A DNA stretch of 15,821 nt from DATFPQ01 sp035264765 (GTDB taxonomy: Bacteria > Actinomycetota > Actinomycetes > Actinomycetales > Angustibacteraceae), in the NCBI GenBank assembly GCA_035264765.1, contig DATFPQ010000150.1, positions 1-15,821 of the forward strand, written 5' to 3'. The number at the start of each line of letters is the position of its first letter. Position 1 is the stretch's first letter. Position numbers and translations under genes: made by a program. The notes under the pieces are model-generated. The model was not told where the DNA came from. It did not search any database and saw nothing but the letters and a program-made list of their open reading frames with translations. Shown piece after piece: positions 1 to 6,027 of this stretch.

Positions 1-444
1 CGGCTCCTCCCAGGCCAGCAGGACCTGAGCCGCGGAGCCCGCGAGCATCGACAGCGTGCTCCCGACGGGGATCGAGTCGCGCAGCCCGATCGGCCGCTCG
101 GCGGCGGCTACGCACACCCGGTGCTCGCCCTGGCGCCGGAACAGCTGCGCGCTCTCGCCGGTGTGGTCGCGCAGCGCCGCGAGCACCGGGCCCGCCGCCG
201 CGAGCAGCCGGTCCTCGCCGGCCGCCGACGCGAGCTCTCCCAGCCGGGGGCCGAGGATGAACCGTCCCTGCATGTCCCGCGTGACCAGCCGGTGGTGCTC
301 GAGCGCGACTGCCAGGCGGTGCGCGGTCGGCCGCGCGAGGCCGGTGGCGGCGACCAGCTGGGCCAGCGTCGCCGGGCCCGCCTCAAGCGCGCCCAGCACG
401 ACGGCAGCCTTGTCCAGGACGCCGACTCCGCTAGAGTTGTCCAT
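1..444 (-). CDS. IclR-family transcriptional regulator (NdgR/LtbR-like), 3' end beyond window
   Basis: The first 148 codons of an IclR-type regulator read leftward from ATG at 444 and stay open to the window edge. Residues about 5-65 form the N-terminal winged helix-turn-helix, with the recognition-helix pattern LARPTAHRLAVALE (36-49) and the wing RDMQGRFILGPRL (56-68). The start of the effector-binding domain follows from about residue 78, including the stretch GSTLSMLAGSAAQVLLAW (128-145). Full IclR proteins are about 240-260 residues, so roughly 100 are missing. It is divergent from leuC. By established knowledge, regulators at this position (NdgR in Streptomyces, LtbR in Corynebacterium) control leucine genes, so the same role is inferred here. 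There is no good Shine-Dalgarno; a -10-like CAATAT ends 6 nt before ATG, suggesting a leaderless transcript. Family assignment is firm, and the leucine role is likely but inferred. Confidence 0.93.
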   Translation of the reverse strand, partial: MDNSSGVGVLDKAAVVLGALEAGPATLAQLVAATGLARPTAHRLAVALEHHRLVTRDMQGRFILGPRLGELASAAGEDRLLAAAGPVLAALRDHTGESAQLFRRQGEHRVCVAAAERPIGLRDSIPVGSTLSMLAGSAAQVLLAWEEP

Positions 445-450
445 GCCTCG

Positions 451-479
451 ATATTGGCGTCTCATTGCATGAGATGCAA
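451..479 (-). promoter_or_regulatory. Probable leaderless promoter of the iclR-type gene
   Basis: On the minus strand a -35-like TTGCAT (479-474) is separated by exactly 17 nt from a -10-like CAATAT (456-451), which ends 6 nt before the ATG at 444. Transcription would begin at or next to the start codon. The -35 hexamer is one arm of the palindrome at 465-479, so an occupied operator would block this promoter. Confidence 0.5.
460..479. promoter_or_regulatory. Interlocked palindromes, candidate IclR-family operator between iclR and leuC
   Basis: Two perfect inverted repeats share bases: TCTCAT-TGC-ATGAGA (460-474) and TTGCAT-GAG-ATGCAA (465-479). Each has 6-bp arms and a 3-nt spacer. The AT content is much higher than in the flanks, and the site lies 15 bp upstream of the regulator's start codon and 48 bp upstream of leuC. 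IclR proteins commonly bind short palindromes in divergent intergenic regions, so this is the best operator candidate for autoregulation and leuCD control. Confidence 0.6.
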
Positions 480-515
480 GTCCCTCCGGGGGCTACCCGC
501 CGAGGCACATCGATC

Positions 516-522
516 GGAGGGG
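516..522 (+). promoter_or_regulatory. Shine-Dalgarno that fixes the leuC start
   Basis: GGAGGGG lies 5 nt upstream of ATG 528. The same frame is open back to an ATG at 465, but that start has no ribosome site and lies inside the operator, so 528 is chosen. Confidence 0.85.
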
Positions 523-527
523 TACGC

Positions 528-1922
528 ATGGGCCGCACGCTGGCAGAGAAGGTCTGGGACGCACACGTCGTGCGCCGCGCGGAGGGCGAGCCGGACCTTC
601 TGTACATCGACCTGCACCTCCTGCACGAGGTGACGAGCCCGCAGGCGTTCGACGGGCTCCGGCTCGCGGAACGCCCGGTGCGCCGCCCCGACCTGACCAT
701 CGCCACCGAGGACCACAACGTCCCCACGGTGGCGGGTCCGATCTCCGACCCCGTCTCTCTGACCCAGGTCGAGACCCTGCGCGCCAACTGCAAGGAGTTC
801 GGCGTCCGCCTGCACCCCATGGGCGACGCCGAACAGGGCATCGTGCACGTCATCGGGCCGCAGCTCGGGCTGACCCAGCCCGGCATGACGATCGTCTGCG
901 GCGACTCGCACACCTCCACGCATGGCGCGTTCGGGGCTCTGGCCTTCGGCATCGGCACCAGCGAGGTCGAGCACGTCCTGGCGACTCAGACGCTGCCGCT
1001 CAAGCCGTTCCGCACCATGGCCATCACCGTGGAGGGCGAGCTGGCGGACGGCGTGACCGCAAAGGACGTCATCCTCGCGGTCATCGCCCGGATCGGGACC
1101 GGTGGCGGTCAGGGCTACGTCCTGGAGTACCGCGGCTCGGCGATCAGGGCGATGTCAATGGAGGCACGGATGACCGTGTGCAACATGTCCATCGAGGCCG
1201 GCGCCCGCGCCGGGATGATCGCGCCCGACGAGACCACGTTCGAGTACCTCAAGGGCCGCCCGCACGCGCCGAAGGGCGAGGACTGGGACCGAGCCGTGCA
1301 GGACTGGTCAGGGCTGCACACCGACGAGGACGCCGTGTTCGACGCGGAGGTCGTCATCGACGCAGCCAGCCTCACGCCGTACGTCACCTGGGGAACCAAC
1401 CCGGGCCAGGGCCTGCCGCTCGGCGAGCGCGTCCCCGACCCCGCCTCCCTCGGCGACGACAACGAGCGGGTCGCGGCGGAGCGGGCGCTGGAGTACATGG
1501 GGCTGCAGGCCGGAACCCCGTTGCGCGAGGTCGCCGTCGACACGGTCTTCCTCGGATCGTGCACCAACGGGCGGATCGAGGACCTGCGCGCCGCCGCCGG
1601 CGTGCTGAAGGGCCGGCACGTCAAGGAGGGACTGCGGATGCTGGTGGTCCCCGGTTCGGCGCGCGTACGGCTGCAGGCGGAGAGCGAGGGCCTCGACGAG
1701 GTCTTCCGGCAGGCCGGGGCCGACTGGCGGCTCGCGGGCTGCTCCATGTGCCTCGGCATGAACCCCGACCAGCTCACGCCGGGGGAGCGCAGCGCCTCGA
1801 CGTCGAACCGCAACTTCGAGGGACGCCAGGGCAAGGGCGGTCGCACGCACCTGGTCTCGCCGCTGGTCGCGGCCGCCACCGCCGTCCGCGGCACGCTGTC
1901 GTCGCCGTCCGATCTGGACTGA
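528..1922 (+). CDS. leuC: 3-isopropylmalate dehydratase large subunit
   Basis: LeuC pairs with LeuD to isomerise 2-isopropylmalate to 3-isopropylmalate in cytosolic leucine biosynthesis, using a [4Fe-4S] cluster. The 464-residue product begins MGRTLAEKVWDAHVV and matches the usual family length. The aconitase signatures are present: ATEDHNVPT near residue 62, CGDSHTSTHGAFGALAFGIG near 125, and the three cluster ligands C345 (LGSCTNGR), C405 and C408 (GCSMCLG). ATG 528 has a strong GGAGGGG ribosome site; the in-frame upstream extension to 465 lacks family similarity. leuD follows after 11 nt, so the two form an operon. Expression is probably controlled by the divergent IclR-type protein through the palindromes at 460-479 (inference). 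No leucine-rich leader peptide was seen in the 83-nt upstream gap. Confidence 0.98.
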   Translation: MGRTLAEKVWDAHVVRRAEGEPDLLYIDLHLLHEVTSPQAFDGLRLAERPVRRPDLTIATEDHNVPTVAGPISDPVSLTQVETLRANCKEFGVRLHPMGDAEQGIVHVIGPQLGLTQPGMTIVCGDSHTSTHGAFGALAFGIGTSEVEHVLATQTLPLKPFRTMAITVEGELADGVTAKDVILAVIARIGTGGGQGYVLEYRGSAIRAMSMEARMTVCNMSIEAGARAGMIAPDETTFEYLKGRPHAPKGEDWDRAVQDWSGLHTDEDAVFDAEVVIDAASLTPYVTWGTNPGQGLPLGERVPDPASLGDDNERVAAERALEYMGLQAGTPLREVAVDTVFLGSCTNGRIEDLRAAAGVLKGRHVKEGLRMLVVPGSARVRLQAESEGLDEVFRQAGADWRLAGCSMCLGMNPDQLTPGERSASTSNRNFEGRQGKGGRTHLVSPLVAAATAVRGTLSSPSDLD

Positions 1923-1933
1923 GGAGCTGACCC

Positions 1934-2527
1934 ATGGACAAGTTCACGACCCACACCGGGATCGGGGTGCCGTTGCGCCGCAGCAACGTCGACACCGACC
2001 AGATCATCCCGGCCGTGTACCTCAAGCGGGTGACGCGCACCGGCTTCGAGGACGGCCTGTTCGCCGCCTGGCGCAACGACCCCACGTTCGTCCTGAACCA
2101 TCCCGAGTTGCGCTCCGGCAGTGTCCTGGTGGCTGGCCCCGACTTCGGCACGGGCTCCTCGCGCGAGCACGCCGTCTGGGCGCTGATGGACTATGGCTTC
2201 CGCGTGGTCATCAGCTCCCGGTTCGCCGACATCTTCCGGGGGAACTCCGGCAAGCAGGGGCTGTTGACGGCGCAGGTGTCGCAGGACGACGTGGAGCTGC
2301 TCTGGAAGCTGCTGGAGAACGCGCCCGGCACCCGCGTGACCGTCGATCTGGTGCAGAAGACGGTGCAGGCCGGTGAGCTCACCTTCCCCTTCCAGGTGGA
2401 CGACTACACGCGCTGGCGGCTCCTCGAGGGTCTGGACGACATCTCGCTCACGCTGGAGAACGTCGACGACATCGCCGAGTTCGAGGCCCACCGCCCGTCG
2501 TGGAAGCCGACCACCACGCCAGTGTGA
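1934..2527 (+). CDS. leuD: 3-isopropylmalate dehydratase small subunit
   Basis: LeuD is the swivel-domain subunit that completes isopropylmalate isomerase with LeuC. The 197-residue product has the usual length and the expected motifs: SNVDTDQIIPAVYLKRV near residues 17-33, where the family binds substrate, and GPDFGTGSSREHAVWAL near 68-84, carrying the substrate-binding GSSREHA stretch. A GGAG ribosome site sits directly after the leuC stop, 7 nt before ATG 1934, so translation is probably coupled and the subunits made in step. The C-terminal region after about residue 150 is ordinary for actinobacterial LeuD. Only a weak 5-bp hairpin (2531-2545) follows the stop, so termination between leuD and hup is not clear from sequence. 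Confidence 0.98.
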   Translation: MDKFTTHTGIGVPLRRSNVDTDQIIPAVYLKRVTRTGFEDGLFAAWRNDPTFVLNHPELRSGSVLVAGPDFGTGSSREHAVWALMDYGFRVVISSRFADIFRGNSGKQGLLTAQVSQDDVELLWKLLENAPGTRVTVDLVQKTVQAGELTFPFQVDDYTRWRLLEGLDDISLTLENVDDIAEFEAHRPSWKPTTTPV

Positions 2528-2651
2528 TCCCCTTGCCGCACAAGGCTTCTAGTTCCAGCTGACGTCGGCGTAGGTACTCCCGGGGCCGCCCTCCCGCTCC
2601 CCTCAGCGGCGGATACCGGTTGCGACACAGGCAGTCCGTCCTGCGCTTGTG

Positions 2652-2682
2652 TTGGACGTGGACGTGTCCGTGGTCCTACCGT
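2652..2682 (+). promoter_or_regulatory. Possible promoter of the HU gene
   Basis: TTGGAC (2652-2657) and TACCGT (2677-2682) are spaced 19 nt apart in the 235-nt leuD-hup gap. This would give a 5' leader of about 70 nt ending in the strong GGAGGGG ribosome site at 2749-2755. The spacing is longer than ideal, so confidence is low. Apart from a weak hairpin at 2531-2545 nothing else was recognised in this gap. Confidence 0.35.
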
Positions 2683-2762
2683 CTGTCACGAGTCGGGCGT
2701 CGCTCGACGGCACGGCCTGCCTGGGCGGATAACCCGGCAACCACTTCTGGAGGGGAACCGCA

Positions 2763-3608
2763 GTGAACAAGGGACAGCTGGTCGAAGCTCTCGAGTCGCG
2801 ACTCGGCAGCAAGCGGGCCGCCACCGAGGCGCTCGAGGCCGTCGTCGACACCATCACCGTCACGGTCGCCAAGGGCGAGAAGGTCGCCATCACGGGCTTC
2901 GGCACGTTCGAGAAGGCCGCACGGGCGGCGCGCACCGGGCGCAACCCACGCACCGGGCAGGCCGTGAAAATCAAGAAGACCTCGGTGCCAAGGTTCAGGG
3001 CCGGTACGGCGTTCAAGGAGGTCACCTCCGACGCCAAGGCGCTGCGGGCCTTCACTGCGTCCGTCGCCACCCGCGCCGCCGCAGCCACGGGCACGGCAGC
3101 GCGCGCGGCTGGTTCGATGGCGCGCAACGCGGCTCCCGCCGCTCCGTCCACGACGGGACGGGGCCGTGGCGCGGCGAAGCAGGCCGCCGCCACTGAGCCC
3201 GAGACGACCGCGGCGCCTACCCGTCGCACGCGCAAGACGGCTACCAAGGCGGCGGAGACGACGTCGACGCGTGGCACCGCCAAGAAGGCCACGGCGCAGA
3301 ACGGCGCCGAGACCTCGGCCGCCCCCACCACCCGCGGCACCGCAAAGAAGGCCACGGCTACCAAGGCCGCCACCAAGGCGGCGAGCAAGACGGCCGCCAA
3401 GAACGCCACGGCCACCACGGCTCCGGCGAAGGCCGCGACGAAGCGCGCCACCAGGGGCGCGGCGAAGAGCGCGACCACGGGCAAGACCGCCACGAAGGCC
3501 ACCACGGGCAGGACCGCGACCAAGGCCGCAACCGGGCCCGCCTCGGGGACGGCGACGAAGTCCACGACCAAGCGCGCCACGGCCAAGCGCACCGCCAAGA
3601 AGGCCTGA
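2763..3608 (+). CDS. hup: DNA-binding protein HU with long histone-like Ala/Lys/Thr tail
   Basis: Residues 1-90 are a complete HU domain that bends and compacts nucleoid DNA. It shows MNKGQLVEAL at the start, the GFGTF turn (45-49) and the DNA-intercalating beta-arm RNPRTGQ (60-66), closing with PRFRAGTAFK (76-85). Residues about 92-281 form a low-complexity tail dominated by Ala, Thr, Lys and Arg, with recurring TAKKATA and TKAATK blocks like eukaryotic histone H1. Tailed HU proteins (HupB in Mycobacterium, HupS in Streptomyces) are typical of Actinomycetes. From memory those are about 210-220 residues, so this tail is long. The GTG start has a GGAGGGG ribosome site 7 nt upstream. A strong hairpin terminator follows the stop. 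The overlapping long reading frames on both strands come from the biased tail codons, not real genes. Confidence 0.96.
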   Translation: MNKGQLVEALESRLGSKRAATEALEAVVDTITVTVAKGEKVAITGFGTFEKAARAARTGRNPRTGQAVKIKKTSVPRFRAGTAFKEVTSDAKALRAFTASVATRAAAATGTAARAAGSMARNAAPAAPSTTGRGRGAAKQAAATEPETTAAPTRRTRKTATKAAETTSTRGTAKKATAQNGAETSAAPTTRGTAKKATATKAATKAASKTAAKNATATTAPAKAATKRATRGAAKSATTGKTATKATTGRTATKAATGPASGTATKSTTKRATAKRTAKKA

Positions 3609-3628
3609 CGCCGAACCGCGACACGGCC

Positions 3629-3664
3629 AACGGGCCGGCACCTGCTGATGGGTGCCGGCCCGTT
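3629..3664 (+). terminator. Hairpin terminator after hup
   Basis: A perfect 14-bp stem pairs 3629-3642 (AACGGGCCGGCACC) with 3651-3664 around an 8-nt loop, followed by the T-rich stretch CGTTTGT. This is a good intrinsic terminator for the hup transcript. The likely murA -10 box starts only 7 nt after the stem. Confidence 0.85.
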
Positions 3665-3671
3665 CGTTTGT

Positions 3672-3677
3672 CATGCT
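3672..3677 (+). promoter_or_regulatory. Possible leaderless -10 box of murA
   Basis: CATGCT fits the NANNNT core of actinobacterial -10 boxes and ends 7 nt before the chosen ATG at 3685, the spacing expected for a leaderless transcript. No clear -35 was seen; that region is occupied by the hup terminator stem. Confidence 0.4.
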
Positions 3678-3684
3678 TGGGGGC

Positions 3685-5001
3685 ATGAGCGACGCGTTGA
3701 CCGTCCATGGCGGAAACCCCCTGCAGGGTGAGGTCACCGTTCGCGGTGCCAAGAACCTGGTGTCCAAGGCGATGGTTGCCTCCCTCCTCGGTGAGGGCGT
3801 GAGCCGCCTGCGCGGGGTCCCCGAGATCGCCGACGTCCGGATCGTGTCCGGACTGCTGGAGCTGCACGGCGTCCAGGTGAGCGGCGGTCCCGAGGACGGT
3901 GAGCTGGTCCTCGACCCGACCAACGTGGAGAGCGCGCACGTCTCCGACATCGACGCGCACGCCGGCTCCAGCCGCATCCCGATCCTGTTCTGCGGACCGT
4001 TGCTGCACCGTCTCGGAGAGGCGTTCATCCCGGACCTGGGTGGCTGCCGGATCGGCGAGCGGCCCATCAACTACCACCTCGACGTACTGCGCCAGTTCGG
4101 CGCGGTCGTGGAGAAGCGGCCGGAGGGCCTGCGCATCGCCGCCCCGCAACGGCTGCACGGCACGAAGCTGGAGCTGCCCTACCCGAGTGTCGGGACGACC
4201 GAGCAGGTGCTGCTCACGGCCGTGCGGGCGGAGGGCCTGACCGAGCTGCGCAACGCAGCCACGGAGCCGGAGATCCTCGACCTCATCGCCGTGCTGCAGA
4301 AGATGGGCGCCATCATCAGCGTGGACATCGACCGCGTGGTGCGGATCGAGGGTGTCGAGCGGCTCGAGGGCTACACGCACCGCGCCATCCCGGACCGCAT
4401 CGAGGCGGGCTCGTGGGCGTCCGCGGCCCTCGCGACCCGCGGTGACATCTATGTACGCGGTGCGCGGCAGCCGGAGATGATGACGTTCCTGAACGTGTTC
4501 CGGAAGATCGGGGGCGCGTTCGAGGTGGACGACGACGGCATCCGGTTCTGGCGCCAGGGCGCCGCACAGCGGTCCCTGGTGCTGGAGACGGACGTGCACC
4601 CCGGCTTCATGACCGACTGGCAACAGCCGCTGATCGTGGCGCTGACCCAGACCGAGGGGCTGTCGATCGTCCACGAGACCGTGTACGAGAACCGGCTCGG
4701 CTTCACCCGCGCCCTGAACGAGATGGGCGCGACCATCCAGCTCTACCGCGAGTGCCTGGGCGGCCTGCCCTGCCGCTTCGGCCAGCGCAACTTCATCCAC
4801 TCCGCAGTCGTGTCCGGCCCGACCAAGCTGCACGGCGCCGAGATCACGGTCCCCGACCTGCGCGGTGGCTTCAGCTACCTCATCGCCGCGCTCGCGGCCG
4901 AGGGGACCTCGCGGGTGCACGGCATCGACCTGATCTACCGCGGCTACGAGCGGTTCCTGGAGAAGCTGGACGCGGTGGGCGCCCGCTACGAGCACGGCTG
5001 A
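3685..5001 (+). CDS. murA: UDP-N-acetylglucosamine 1-carboxyvinyltransferase
   Basis: MurA transfers enolpyruvate from PEP to UDP-GlcNAc, the first committed cytosolic step of peptidoglycan synthesis. The 438-residue product shows the N-terminal GAKN with K23 and N24, the catalytic loop GGCRIGERP with C121 (equivalent to E. coli Cys115), HPGFMTDWQQ carrying the active-site Asp, and DLRGGFSYLIAALAAEG carrying the C-terminal Arg. It looks like the Streptomyces-type MurA (about 445 residues) rather than the mycobacterial form, which has Asp at the catalytic position. Cys121 predicts a fosfomycin-alkylatable target. The start at 3685 gives the family-like MSDALTVHGGNPLQGE; starts at 3673 and 3652 are possible but lie against or within the terminator. 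There is no well-spaced ribosome site, in line with a leaderless mRNA. Confidence 0.97.
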   Translation: MSDALTVHGGNPLQGEVTVRGAKNLVSKAMVASLLGEGVSRLRGVPEIADVRIVSGLLELHGVQVSGGPEDGELVLDPTNVESAHVSDIDAHAGSSRIPILFCGPLLHRLGEAFIPDLGGCRIGERPINYHLDVLRQFGAVVEKRPEGLRIAAPQRLHGTKLELPYPSVGTTEQVLLTAVRAEGLTELRNAATEPEILDLIAVLQKMGAIISVDIDRVVRIEGVERLEGYTHRAIPDRIEAGSWASAALATRGDIYVRGARQPEMMTFLNVFRKIGGAFEVDDDGIRFWRQGAAQRSLVLETDVHPGFMTDWQQPLIVALTQTEGLSIVHETVYENRLGFTRALNEMGATIQLYRECLGGLPCRFGQRNFIHSAVVSGPTKLHGAEITVPDLRGGFSYLIAALAAEGTSRVHGIDLIYRGYERFLEKLDAVGARYEHG

Positions 5002-5025
5002 CCGGCGGCGCACCGGCCGCGGCGC

Positions 5026-5217
5026 TCACACGCCCAGCAGGCGCAGGCCGACGACCTCGTCGCCGCGGATCTCGATGGTGAGCCGCTGGCCGGGACGCAA
5101 CAGCCGCAGACCGCTGGCCTCGAAGGCGGGGCCACCGAAGCGCAGCCGTGTCCCGTTGTCGAGGAGCACGCTGCCCGCCCCGGTCGTCGCGTCGAACTCG
5201 TGGACGGTGGCCTGCAC
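5026..5217 (-). CDS. Small cold-shock-like (OB-fold) protein of unknown role
   Basis: A 63-residue protein starts at GTG 5217, 4 nt after the cofC stop, and is probably translationally coupled because its own ribosome site is poor. The pattern MQATVHEFDATTGAGSVLLDNG, then FEASGLRLLRPGQRLTIEI (33-51), follows the layout of a cold-shock domain: first strand, glycine-rich turn, then L-x-x-GQ-x-x-x-EI. The aromatic RNP1 motif that binds nucleic acid (KGFGFI in CspA) is here TGAGSV, so the classical RNA-stacking surface is missing. It ends 24 nt from the convergent murA. Similar short proteins beside cofC are, as I recall, found in other actinobacteria, but I know of no assigned function. Real gene: likely. 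Function: unknown. Confidence 0.75.
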   Translation of the reverse strand: MQATVHEFDATTGAGSVLLDNGTRLRFGGPAFEASGLRLLRPGQRLTIEIRGDEVVGLRLLGV

Positions 5218-5221
5218 GGGT

Positions 5222-5929
5222 TCAGGCTAGACCGCTGCGGTCGAGGACCGCCCGCGTAGCCGGGCCAAGCCCGAGGTCGGCCGCATCCCGCAGGTCGCCC
5301 GCGGTGTCGACGTCGCGCCGCAGCCTCGGCAGGTCGAGATCCAGCCGGACCGCACCGAGCCGCTCGTGCCGTGCCGCGGACCCGGCGCCGAACGCGGGCC
5401 GTGGCTCGACGCCGCGCCGCGCGGCCAGCAGCACCGTGCCGGCACCCTCGCAGTCGGGGACGAACGAGCGGGGGTATGACCCGGCGGCGACCAGCGCGCT
5501 CTCGAGGTCCTCCGGCCGCAGCGCCGGTACGTCGGCGAGCAGCACCGCACGGCCCCGGTCCGGCCAGCGCAGGGCCGCCCGGGCCAGGCCGACCGAGACG
5601 GCGAGGTCCAGCCCCTGGTCGTCGCCGCCGACGACCTCGTCGCCCGCGGACTGCGCCAGCTCGGCGATCACGGGGTCCGAGGTGACGACGACGAGCGAGC
5701 GCACCAGCCGGCAGGCGCGGGCGGCCGAGAGCGCGTCGGTGGCGATGGCCCGGGCCAGGGCGCTGCGGTCGGCGCCGCTCCGCTCGCCGAGGTGGCCGAG
5801 GTCGCCGAGTTCGCCGAGTTCGCCGAGCAACCGTCGCTTGCCGTGGCGGGCGTGCTTGACGGGCAGCACGACAACCCAGCCGGTCGGTCCCTCGAGGTCC
5901 GGAGGAGGTCGGTCGGCAGCCTGCACCAC
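5222..5929 (-). CDS. cofC: 2-phospho-L-lactate / phosphoenolpyruvate guanylyltransferase (CofC/FbiD)
   Basis: CofC/FbiD activates 2-phospholactate or, as shown for mycobacterial FbiD, phosphoenolpyruvate with GTP for coenzyme F420 synthesis in the cytosol. Signatures are clear: WVVVLPVKHARHGKRRL (18-34) for nucleotide binding, LLADVPALRPEDL (130-142) with the metal-binding Asp, PDCEGAGTVLLAARRG (158-173), FGAGSAARH (180-188) and RDVDTAGDL (205-213). The start is uncertain: GTG 5929 has GGGA 7 nt upstream, GTG 5926 is next to it, and TTG 5965 would add 12 residues. The first signature follows closely in all cases. Between the nucleotide motif and the next helix lies an odd insertion, GELGELGDLGHLGER (36-50), coded by five 9-bp repeats. 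It leads a two-gene minus-strand operon and is divergent from plsC. The other F420 genes are not in the window. Confidence 0.92.
   Translation of the reverse strand: MVQAADRPPPDLEGPTGWVVVLPVKHARHGKRRLLGELGELGDLGHLGERSGADRSALARAIATDALSAARACRLVRSLVVVTSDPVIAELAQSAGDEVVGGDDQGLDLAVSVGLARAALRWPDRGRAVLLADVPALRPEDLESALVAAGSYPRSFVPDCEGAGTVLLAARRGVEPRPAFGAGSAARHERLGAVRLDLDLPRLRRDVDTAGDLRDAADLGLGPATRAVLDRSGLA
5786..5830. repeat. Five 9-bp tandem repeats inside cofC
   Basis: On the plus strand five consecutive 9-mers read GCCGAGGTG, GCCGAGGTC, GCCGAGTTC, GCCGAGTTC, GCCGAGCAA. The unit length is a multiple of 3, so the frame is kept and the CofC product gains Leu-Gly-Glu/Asp/His triplets. The repeat probably arose by replication slippage. 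Confidence 0.85.
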
Positions 5930-6015
5930 CCGATCGTCCCAGTCGGCGTCTTGCCGCCTCGACAAGGCCCCGGGCGCACGCGAGGATGGCCCGCCGGACC
6001 CGTGGCGTCAGACCT

Positions 6016-6020
6016 GGAGG
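6016..6020 (+). promoter_or_regulatory. Shine-Dalgarno that fixes the plsC start
   Basis: GGAGG lies 7 nt upstream of GTG 6028. The reading frame is open back to ATG 5986, but those extra 14 residues would overlap this ribosome site and are not family-like. Confidence 0.8.
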
Positions 6021-6027
6021 AACGTGC

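Noticed and set aside
465..527. Upstream in-frame extension of leuC (21 codons), or a leader peptide
   Set aside because: No ribosome site, no run of Leu codons and it begins inside the operator palindromes; ATG 528 has a strong Shine-Dalgarno.
1115..2491. Long minus-strand open frame opposite leuC-leuD (458 codons)
   Set aside because: It lies antisense to two certain genes, is low-complexity and has no family motifs; high GC gives such open antisense frames.
2531..2545. Hairpin terminator after leuD (CCTTG-N5-CAAGG)
   Set aside because: Only 5 bp and followed by CTTCTA rather than a T tract; too weak to list as a terminator.
2603..4070. Two long minus-strand frames opposite hup and murA
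   Set aside because: They mirror the repetitive Ala/Lys/Thr codons of the HU tail (giving Val/Ala/Leu or Gly/Arg runs) and cross the hup terminator.
3358..5013. Minus-strand frame of 551 codons opposite murA
   Set aside because: Antisense to a clear murA over its whole length, with His/Asp/Gln-rich sequence and no domain signature.
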